From positions 10,763,001-10,827,000 of the forward strand of contig NC_092680.1 in assembly GCF_964355755.1 (NCBI RefSeq): DNA of 64,000 nt, written 5' to 3'. The notes beneath the pieces are model-generated. The model was not told where the DNA came from. It saw only the letters and a list, made by a program, of their open reading frames with translations, and did not search any database. Shown one piece after another: positions 55,279-64,000 of the stretch (position 1 is the first letter of the stretch; each line of letters begins with the position of its first letter). This DNA is from Antedon mediterranea. Lineage: Eukaryota > Echinodermata > Crinoidea > Comatulida > Antedonidae. The position numbers were made by a program, and so were the translations under genes.

Positions 55279-56844
55279 AGATTCAGCAATTTCCTTATCT
55301 GTACATGTACACAAGGTTGTTGGTTTAACTCCAATGACATCGGATGTATATAAAAGCTGGGAGTCATCCATGGAATTTACGTTTGTGATGTGGCTGATGA
55401 CATTGGAAATTGGCTTTGGAATGGTTTGTCCGATAATTGTCCAACCTAGAGCACTTTCTGCTGCAGTTGGTGATGTATCAGGATCAGTTAATGAACGTAT
55501 TGTTTTCAGTGGTGTAGTAAGACTTTGATAGTCGTATCCAATGAGTAGGTTAATCTCGGCTTCCTCCACAGGCAAATGTTCTTTAACTACCGTTAAGTGA
55601 GAGTGTTCGTCAAAGATATCTTCTCCAACAGATGGGCTATCATGGGCAGGCTTTTGTACACTAATTGCGACCAAGTCGTATGCTTTCAATTCCCGTAGTG
55701 GTCTGACTCGAAGTTGATACCTTGCACTGTTTTCTTGTACGATGCCTCCTCCAGCCACACCATAAGTAAATACAAAGGGCAGTCCGTTTAAGCCTAGACT
55801 TTCAGCGGTGGAGCACTTAAACAGAGTGGTATCAGCACCACTATCAAAGAATGCGACAGCTTTTTGCCAATTGCCCTCGTTGTCTTGTATCTCGACATAT
55901 GTAGTCGGGGAATAGCGACGGCGTTCGGCATGCTTTGTCGAATTCATTTTCGAAATTGTCTGATTTGTTGATGGAGGCAAAGACACGAATGGATTTTGAC
56001 TGGGTCCTTCTACAGTCTGACGTAGACTTGGGCTTGCTCCCGCTTGAGCTATCTGAGGTGAATTTATTGAGGTTTGATCTAAATTCATATTTGAAACAGT
56101 TTGGTTGGTTGATGCTGGCAAATATATGAATGGATTCTGACCTAAGTTGGTTCCTACCTGGGTTTCGTGGCGTACAATTGGCCGTAGATTTGTGTTCGCT
56201 CCCGCCTGTGTTTTAGGTGACATTTGACTTTGACAGAAACCATCTGTGTTGTTGTTAGTTCTGAAAGTGCGATTGGGTGGGCAAGCAATCAGTCGGTGGT
56301 GAAATAGCGGACACACAGAGCAGCGTTTTTTGTCATGTCTGGGGCATCTTAACGCACTGTGATTTGTACGGAAACATCGGAAACATCTTCTAGCTTTCAT
56401 TATCATTAACCGTCTCTCTTCATTAGATTTTGAGTTAAAGATAGGGCACTTTATAATTAAGTGATGTGAGTGGTCAGTGATGAAAGGACAATCATCCGCG
56501 CTAGTTTCAGCACCTTTAAAATTAGATTTCGGAAAAAATTGGGTAGTATTTTTTAGTGTACTAATTTGTCCTGTAATGTGATGAGTAGATGCATTTTGAT
56601 CGCCAAACATATTATGAGGTTGCTCTCGGCGTTCCCTTGCTTCCGTTTCACTTCGTAAGAATGAGATCAAACTTGGTATTGTCGGCTCATCTTGCTTTAT
56701 CTGCCGCATTTATTCGAAGCTTAATTCAGCATCGATTTTCTGACTCACTAGTTCAACCACTACTGACGATGAGAGTTCTAATTCTTTTCCAAGTTCACGC
56801 ATTCGTCTTGCAAAGTCTGTGAGTCCATTTAAAACAGGTCGCAT
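55276..56844 (-). pseudogene. BEL/Pao gag-protease region
   Basis: ATG at 56844 opens MRPVLNGLTDFARRM, but a TAA at ~56710-56712 interrupts it just before MRQIKQDEPTIPSLISFL, so N- and C-terminal parts are split. In the 477-codon downstream frame: CPF...HSHHLIIKC (74-88), CCHC CFRCFRTNHSALRC (109-122), CSVCPLFHHRLIAC (130-143), a ~130-residue Gln/Asn-rich linker with two repeated blocks (PSTNQT), then the aspartic protease AFFDSGADTTLF (~285) and flap region GVAGGGIV. LLIGYDYQSL and ESALGWTIIG mark the normal end of BEL protease. Confidence 0.85.
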
Positions 56845-56857
56845 TTTCTTTTTCTTT

Positions 56858-58287
56858 CTAGCTAGTATATTAAAATAAAAATAGGGCCTATAATATAGGC
56901 CTAGCCTACCCAGCCAGTGGTAGTGATTGGTTGTTAATATTGAAAATTAATAGCATGGTAAACACAATTTAAAATAAACTTACCTATAATATAGATGCTA
57001 GGTATAGGTATTGGTCCAAATCTGTTTAAAATGATTTTTCCACTTCGGGTTGCCGCTATGTACCTAAAAAATAGTAAAACATTACTATAAGAATTAATTA
57101 AAATTAGCTTATTAAATTTAATATGGTTGCATACATACTAATTTGAATATGCAGTGATAAGCAAAAACGAATGTTTAAATTCATTATTTATAATACTGTA
57201 ATTGTAATTATTACATACAGGGTAGGCATATATGCCTTATGTCATTGCATAGGGTATATATAACCAGGTATTCTCATAATAAACATTATTTAAATAAAAT
57301 ACTGTAAATATATTAAAACTAAAATTAATAATAATTAAATAATAATATATAGGCGTAGAGCCTAGACCTAATTAGGTAGTCTACTTATACCTAGCCTATT
57401 GCTCTAGGCTAGGCTAAATAAGCTGGAAAGCTGCTTCTCTGTAGGCTGCTAGTGTTAGAGAGCATAGGTCTAGCTAGTATATTAAAATAACAATAGGGCC
57501 TATAATATAGGCCTAGCCTACCCAGCCAGTGGTAGTGATTGATTGTTAATATTGAAAATTAATAGCATGGTGAACACAATTTAAAATTTACTAGTTCTTG
57601 AGCAGTAAAATAAACTTACCTACTGTATATAGATGGTAGGCTGCTACGTATTGGTCCAAATCTGTTTAAAATGTTTTTGCCACTTCGGGTTGCCGCTATG
57701 TACCTACAAAATAGTAAAACATTATTATAAGAATTACTTAAAATTAGCTTATTAAATTTAATATGGTTGCATACATACTAATTTGAATATGCAGTGATGA
57801 GCAAAAACGAATGTTAAAATTCATTAATTATAATAATTGTAATTATTACATACAGGGTAGGCATATATGCCTTATGTCATTGCATAGGGTATATATAACC
57901 AGGTTTTCTCATAAGAAACATTATTTAAATAAATACTGTAAATATATTAAACAAAAATTAATAATAACTAAATAATAATAGGCCTATATAGGCGTAAAGC
58001 CTAGCCTAATTAGGTAGCCTACTTATACCTAGCCTAATTGCTCTAGGCTAGGCTAAATAAGCTGGAAAGCTGCTTCTCTGTAGGCTGCTGCTAGTGATAG
58101 AGAGCACAGGTCTAGCTAGTATATTAAAATAAAAATAGGGCCTATAATATAGGCCTAGCCTACCCAGCCAGTGGTAGTGATTGATTGTTAATATTACAAA
58201 TTAATAGCATGGTAAACACAATTTAATATTTGCTACTTCCTGAACAGCAAAATAATCTTACCTATATAGATGGTAGGTATGGTCCAT
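56858..58287. repeat. ~630 bp tandem triplication
   Basis: Two full units (56858-57473 and ~57474-58112) and a partial third (58113-58287) start GCTAGTATATTAAAATA and contain TAGGCCTAGCCTACCCAGCC, CACTTCGGGTTGCCGC and ATGCCTTATGTCATTGC. The unit lies just upstream of the BEL gag. On the minus strand it contains a donor-like AGGTAAGT (~56990), so it may represent a duplicated leader region. No ORF is seen. Confidence 0.8.
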
Positions 58288-60813
58288 ATCTGCTTAGCCA
58301 AAAATTCCCACTTTTTAAAATTCAATAATTATGCTATAATATTGCCATTTATGCAAATATATTGTGCTAACGCCATCTTATAGAGCCATAGTAACTAGTT
58401 ATTTCAAAAAATAAAAGGGTCAAAATTTGGAAATTTTTCGAAAAATGGCAAAAATTTCCACTTTTCAAAATTCGAAAAGTATGCTATAATGTTGCCATTT
58501 ATACAGAAATATTTTGCTAACATTAACCAAAATGTCCCCCGTTTAAAATTCAATAATTAGGCCATTTTTCGAAAAAATTCCCTGCGTGGGACTATATGAA
58601 TTTTTTCGAAAAATGGCAAAATTTTCCACTTTTTCAAATTCAATAATTATGTTATAATATTGCCATTTATGCACATATATCGTGTTAACATCATCTTATA
58701 GAGCCATCGTAACTAGTTATGTCAAAAAAATAAAAGGGTCGAAAAAGGCAACATTTTCCACTTTTAAAAATTAAATAATTATGCTATAATATTGCCATTT
58801 ATACAGATATATTGTGCTAACATCATCTTATAGAGGCATAGTAAGGAATTATATTAAAAAAAAAAAAGGCTTGAAATTTGGCCATTTTTCGAAAATTTTC
58901 CTGCGGGGGACCACAGGATTTTTTTCGAAAAATAACCAAAATTTCCAATTTCTAAAATTCGAAAATTATAATATAATATTGCCATTTATGCACATATATT
59001 GTGCTAACATCATCTTATAGAGCCATAGTAACTAGTTATTTCAAAAAATAAAAGGGTCGAAATTTGACCATTTTTCGAAAAATTTCCCTACGGAGGACCA
59101 TAGGATTTTTTTTCGAAAAATGGTCAAAATTTCCATTGTTTAAAATTAAAAAAGTATGCTCTAATATTGCCATTTATGCTAATATATTGTGCTAACATCA
59201 TCTTAAAAAGCCATAGTAACTAGTTATGTTAAAAAATAAAAGGTTTGAAATTTGGCCATTTTTGCGAAAGTTTCCCTGCGGAATAAAATAAGTATTTTTT
59301 CGAAAAATGGCCAAAATTTCCACTTTTTAAAATTCAATAATTATGCTATTATATTGGCATTTATGCAAATATATTGTGTTAGCATCATCTTATAGAGCCA
59401 TCGGTAACTAGTTATGTCAACAAATAAAAGGGTCGAAATTTGGCCATTTTTCGAAAATTTCCCAGCAGGGGACCATAAGATTTTTTTTCGAAAAATGGCG
59501 AAAATTTACACTTTTTAAAATTGGAAAATTATGCTATAATATTGCCATTTCTGCAAATATATTGTGCTAACATCATCTTATACAGCCAGAGTAACTAGTT
59601 ATGTCAAAAAATAAAAGGGTCGAAATTTGGATATTTTTCGAAAATTTTCCTACGGGGGACCACAGGAATTTTTTTCGCAAAATGACCAAAATTTCCACCT
59701 TTTAAAATTCAATAATTAGACTATAATATTGCCATTTATGCACATATGTTGTGTAAACATCAACTTATAGAGCCATAGTAACTAGTTATTTAAAAAAATA
59801 AAAGGTTTGAAATTTCGCCATTTTTACGACAATTTCCCTGCGGGGACCATACGATTATTTTCGAAAAATGGCAAAAATTTCCAATTTTTTATATTCTATA
59901 ATTAGACTATAGTATTGCCATTTATGCACATATATTGTGCTAACATCATCTTATAGAGCAACAGCAACTACTTATGTCAAAATATAAAAGTGTCGAAAAC
60001 GACCAAAATTTCCAACTTTTAAAATTCAATAATTAGAATATAATATTGCCATTTATGCACATATATTGTGTTAACATCATCTTATAGAGCCATAGTAACT
60101 AGTTATGTCAAAAAACAAGGCCAACAACAATAAGTTGTGTGCTCTAAGAAATAAATGAACTTTCAAAAAGTAATGTACTTTAAAACTTTTCTGTACATCA
60201 AAACAGTTCAAAAAGTAAAGAAAAGCGATAAAACGCAAAGTGATACCGGACCGACAGACAGACCGACAGACCGACCGACATAGTGAACTGTAGAGTCGCG
60301 TCCACGTACGCGACTAATAAAAGGTTTGAAGTTTGGCAATTTTTGCGAAAATTTCCCTGCGGGGGACCATAGGAATTTTTTCGAAAAATGGCAAAAATTT
60401 CCAATTTTTAAAATTCAAAAATTATGCTATAATATTGCCATTTATGCAAATATATTGTGCTAACATCATCTTATAGAGCCATAGTAACTAGTTATGTCAA
60501 AAAATAAAAGGATCAACATTTGGCCATTTTCCGAAAATTTCCCTGCTGGGGACCATAGGAATTTTTTCGAAAAATGGCCAAAATTTCCACTTTTTAAAAT
60601 ACAATAATTATGCTATAATATTGGCATTTATGCAAATATATTGTGTTAGCATCATCTTATAGAGCTATCGGTAACTAGTTATGTCAAAAAATAAAAGGGT
60701 GGAAATTTAACAATTTATCGAAAATTTCGCTGCGGGGGACCATAGGAATTTTTTCGAAAAATGGCCAAAATTACCACTTTTTAAAATTCAGAAAATATTC
60801 GATAATATTGCAA
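58288..60813 (-). repeat. ~175 bp satellite, inverted block
   Basis: About thirteen satellite units in the opposite orientation to those at 40473-48842. The stretch 60440-60813 matches 40473-41152 in unit-specific variants. It continues without interruption into the equivalent of 47604, giving the empty site of the copy 2 element. Confidence 0.85.
60114..60315 (-). mobile_element. (CTGT)n-bearing element, inverted copy
   Basis: Reverse complement of the copy at 47741-47938 in the same satellite position, with the same CTTTTCTGTAC inverted pair. Differences are few and include a TACG insertion in the hairpin end. Confidence 0.75.
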
Positions 60814-61180
60814 TTTATGCCGCAAGAGGCCAGACGAAAAAATACAATAGACACCAACTTGGATGGAAATTGTCATATTTATTTAAATGACGAAACACAA
60901 AATAGCATATATATAATAATAGAGTTGGAATAATGGGGCAGCCCATAACTAATTTAGTTCCATCTAAGACGTATACATAATGTATGGACTGCCCCTATCA
61001 AGTGTACCGTATATGTACGGACAATAACTACTACTAACTAAACACCTTGGTTATTACATAAAATCACATAAATATATATTGAATGTTAAATATAATATGC
61101 ATGGTTATCAAGAATCCAAAGATTAACTTGACTTACTAAACTAAAACTAATTAAAATACAAGTTTGCTGGGTGAACATGC
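60814..61180 (-). repeat. single B repeat of copy 3
   Basis: Matches B1/B2 of copy 1. It carries B2-type variants (TTTGGATTCTTG and GGGGCAGTCCAT) but is attached to the recombinase flank normally next to B1, so it is a B1/B2 recombinant. It lacks the LINE insertion found in B2 of copy 1. Confidence 0.85.
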
Positions 61181-61324
61181 CACAAACCCGACAAACAAAG
61201 AGGGTTACCACCCAGACAAACAAACATCAAAAAATATCTGAAGCTAAGCTTGACAGATAGGACCAACAGAAACCAACTTGTCTCGCGAGGCCAAGCTCGA
61301 ACAATCCGAAACACGAAAGCGTTT

Positions 61325-62173
61325 CTATATGGAAAATGATTGGATTCTTATGTAATTTTGTACGGCCTTAGAATTCCATCGCCCAAATTGTTGTATAGTG
61401 TTCTCCGCTAAACCCAGGGAAGCAGCATGAGTTGCGTCGCCTATACGAAAACTATGACCTTTATATAATGTAGGGTCAAGACCAATGAAACAAATCTCCT
61501 CGTTTAGTTTTGCGTATATGAACCGAGCCGCAATCGGTCGACCGTCCATATATTGGAACAAAAGACCAGAGGTATGCCGAAAATGTTTGGTGTAATCTTG
61601 TAAACATTTTACTGGAAAGAACCGAGCGCCCGTAGCACTATTGAATGAAATGTGTATAGGGGCTTACCTACGCCGGTTTTGTGATGGTATATATTTAAGG
61701 ACGCTGAATTACCAGAAAGACATAGATCACTGCGTTGCACGACAAGGATCGGGTAATTCTGCAAGTTTGTGTATAAAAGAGACGGACGAAATGATAGACG
61801 AAATCGTTCTAGGTGCATATTGTAGGCCATGTAAATGTGCCACAAAGTTGCTTACCGTAGCCGGGTTTACAGGGAGCTGAACGGGTTTTCCCAACCATGA
61901 TGCCAACTTTTGAATATTGCGTTGATACGCCTTAACCGTGGCTGGCGCCAATGACGAGTGAATGAGTGTTGTAGCTTCACAGCTAAGGGGTACCATGTTG
62001 TTTGCAGAACACACAACACTTGTAAATAGGAATAAATTAAATATAAATGTGGTTGGACGGAACATGAATTGGATTTGGACTGATAGAAGGAAAGGATTCC
62101 CGAGGCGCTGTAAATTTTTTCCTTGATAAAAGATCCGCCAACACGTTATATACTCCAGGAATATGCATTGCAC
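61325..62173 (-). pseudogene. tyrosine recombinase (copy 3), internally deleted
   Basis: Begins like copy 1 (MFRPTTFIF at ~62066, overlapping the end of RNase H) and is intact to KLAELPDPC. There ~220 bp are deleted, including the box I Arg region, joining to RSDLCLSGNSASLN. YHHKTGVG, GHSFRIGDATHAA and GRWNSKAVQNYIR (Tyr) remain, with another frame change near 61600. A catalytic Arg is lost, so it is inactive. The phase around SGNSASL is the original one and shows where copy 1 is frameshifted. Confidence 0.8.
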
Positions 62174-64000
62174 GGAATTGTATGTTATACTGGAGGCTAC
62201 GGTGGCCTATAAGTGTCACGGCAACTTTCAAAAAATATCACGGCAATTTTTTCAAAAAAAGCCACGGCAATTTGAAAAAAGCCACGGTAATTTGAAAAAA
62301 GCCACGGCAATTTGAAAAAAGCCACGGCAAATTAAAAATAAAACATCACGGCAAATTAAAAATAAAACATCGCGGCAATTTAACAAAAATACCACGGCAA
62401 CTTAAAAATTAAACACCACGGCAAATTAATAGTGAAACACCACGGCAAATTACAGAATGCCACAGCGGAAGTGAGTTACCACGGCGGAAGTGAAACCTTT
62501 GGAATCTTCGATTTTTTCTGAGGTAAGTAATAGTTTGTGTATTGATGTAAATATTATATTAATTTATTAAACTGCAGCAGTTTACGTGTTTATTGCACTC
62601 TTCTTGAACTTTCTAGGCCGGGCTAGACCATAGGCCTTATTACAAGGTAGGCCTAGGCCCTATAACATTCTACAATGTTTTAATATATTTACAGTAATCT
62701 GTTTTTTATATAACAAGTTGTTTTTACAGTAGACCTAGCTACTACTGTAGGCCTAAGGCTTAGGGCTAGTAGTAGGCATAGCTAGGCCTAGTGAAATAAA
62801 CACGTAAATGCAGCAGTTAAATATAATAAATTAATATAATAATATTTACTTCAATGCACAAATAATTACTTACCTCAGAAAAAATCGAAGATTCCAAAGG
62901 TTTCACTTCCGCCGTGGTAACTCACTTCCGCCGTGGCATTCTGTAATTTGCCGTGGTGTTTCCTTACTAATTTGCCGTGGTGTTTCAATACTAATTTGCC
63001 GTGGTGTTTAATTTTTAAGTTGCCGTGGTATTTTTGTTAAATTGCCGCGATGTTTTATTTTTAATTTGCCGTGATGTTTTATTTTTAATTTGCCGTGGCT
63101 TTTTTCAAATTGCCGTGGCTTTTTTCAAATTGCCATAGCTTTTTTTGAAAGTTGCCGTGATATTTTTTTAAAGTTGCCGTGACACTTATAGGCCACCGTA
63201 GGAGGCATATAAGTACTAACCACCGAATAAGATGCATAAGCGTTTTGTCTTTAGCAGATTTCTTATTGATAACAGCCACAACAGCTGAATTATCACAACG
63301 AAACAAAATGCGGCGATTAGCGAGCTCATGCCCCCATATTTCTAGGGCAATAACAATTGGAAATAATTGCAAAACAGCGATCGAAAAACCTACAAAGTCA
63401 GACCCCCAGTCGATGTAAAACCATCTGTCGCAAAATACTGTTGCGCAACCAAAAGACGCAGCTGCATCGGAGAATAAGCGCAGTGTCGAAGAATTTAGCC
63501 ATTTTTCTAGAAGGATAAGGGCTTTTCCATTAAAAGATTCAAGGAATGTTAGCCATATCCGCAAATCGTCCTTAACTCCATGAGTTAAGCGAATGAAATG
63601 AGATGGATGTTTAGCTAATGACAGGAGGTTTATCATACGGCGTAAAAACGCCCTACCCGGCACTATCACACTACAAGCGTAATTAAGCAGGCCAACCATT
63701 TATTGCATATTGCGCAGTGTGACTTTTTTTCTATTTAAAAATTCAGTTATTTTTCAATCTTAGGTAACGGGAGGTGACATTCCATCAAGACTGTGTCCAC
63801 CTCAATCCCGTATATTGTAATGACATTAGTCGGAGTTACAGTCTTAGACGCCTTTATAGGAACCCCGATCTTGTCGCAAAGATATAAAAATTGAGACAGT
63901 GCGTTGTGGCAGTCATTAGAATCTTTAGGGCCGACGAAGAAAGAATCATCCAGAATATGGGATACATCCCTTACATTAAATTTATTACGCAGTATCCATA
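62037..64000 (-). pseudogene. RT-RNase H (copy 3), interrupted
   Basis: RNase H motifs FSDAAASFGCA, RCDNSAVVAVINK and HIPGVYNVLADLLSR are recognisable, but the 62198-63200 insertion splits the gene between LVLICL and the LQYNIQF segment. Upstream, a TAA replaces a Ser codon just before MVGLLNYACS (~63700), and ~13 bp are missing near 63757. The RT catalytic region lies largely beyond the window edge. Confidence 0.8.
62198..63200. mobile_element. foldback-type DNA element, 1.0 kb
   Basis: Begins TACGGTGGCC and ends GGCCACCGTA, with perfect 6 bp duplications GGAGGC at 62192-62197 and 63201-63206; copy 1 shows the empty site (~37345). The long inverted arms (~400 bp or more) consist largely of short direct repeats of the type CCACGGCAATTTGAAAAAA, followed by a shared non-repetitive inner part with GGCGGAAGTG. 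A central spacer of ~150-200 bp is rich in TAGGCCTA words. No ORF. Long TIRs made of tandem repeats are the classic foldback layout. Confidence 0.85.

Larger units (their letters stand above)
53703..56844 (-). mobile_element. internally deleted BEL/Pao retrotransposon
   Basis: Minus-strand element with a gag N-terminus near 56844, gag-protease 56709-55276, a shortened RT with the YMDD motif 55221-54487, an RNase H start (~54480-54230), then a polypurine-like GAGGCGGGAG and a 423 bp 3' LTR. Integrase is absent. The 5' LTR is not recognised; upstream lies a ~630 bp tandem repeat. Confidence 0.8.
60814..64000 (-). mobile_element. Ngaro-like retrotransposon, copy 3 (cut by window end)
   Basis: Close relative of copy 1 on the opposite strand. 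From its 3' end: a single B repeat (60814-61180) joined to satellite through CATAAA, then recombinase, RNase H and RT up to the window end. A2 and one B are missing, as expected from recombination between B1 and B2. A 1 kb foldback element interrupts RNase H. Confidence 0.85.

Overview
The window is AT-rich, intron-style eukaryotic DNA made almost entirely of repeats and transposable elements. I recognise no single-copy host gene. The mix of a 5S rRNA-derived SINE, split-direct-repeat tyrosine-recombinase retrotransposons, BEL and Gypsy elements, an esterase-bearing LINE and many short TAGGCCTA-type words suggests a marine invertebrate, perhaps an echinoderm or another deuterostome. That placement is inference; no diagnostic host gene is present.

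Layout. (1) 1-15806: an array of ~260 bp units, each with a tRNA-like segment (A and B boxes, minus strand). It is interrupted by units carrying tRNA-Val-like genes (674-4262), by a TIR transposon (5488-6585, partial second copy 12500-13202) and by an internally deleted Gypsy-like element with an intact 837-codon ORF (9250-11763). (2) 15812-23993: an 8.2 kb imperfect palindrome with ~4 kb arms; a 5S-derived SINE sits in the right arm only. (3) 23994-26230: a minus-strand LINE remnant (coiled coil, SGNH esterase and zinc-knuckle ORF1, plus APE endonuclease). (4) 26216-33808: an array of ~88 bp units with an internal orientation switch, holding a TIR element, a solo LTR with a perfect 5 bp target duplication, and a (CTGT)n-bearing dispersed element.

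(5) 33809-48842 and 58288-64000: a ~175 bp satellite carrying three tyrosine-recombinase retrotransposons with Ngaro-type split direct repeats (A1-ORFs-B1-A2-B2). Copy 1 (34119-40472, plus) and copy 2 (41153-47603, minus, a different family) share an unusual order: SGNH hydrolase, tandem-repeat block, gag, RT-RNase H, tyrosine recombinase. Copy 3 (60814 to the window end, minus) is a close relative of copy 1, lies in an inverted duplication of the same neighbourhood, and is interrupted by a 1 kb foldback element. (6) 48843-58287: a spacer with a 2.0 kb TIR element (TATCA target duplication), local duplications, a BEL/Pao element with one LTR, and a ~630 bp tandem triplication.

Most reading frames are broken. 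The exceptions are the Gypsy-like 837-codon ORF, the copy 1 RT-RNase H ORF and the copy 1 SGNH frame, which has no ATG. The points most worth following are the repeated SGNH/minisatellite/gag design of the Ngaro-like elements, their insertion at one place in a satellite monomer, and nested insertions that let the order of events be read from filled and empty sites.
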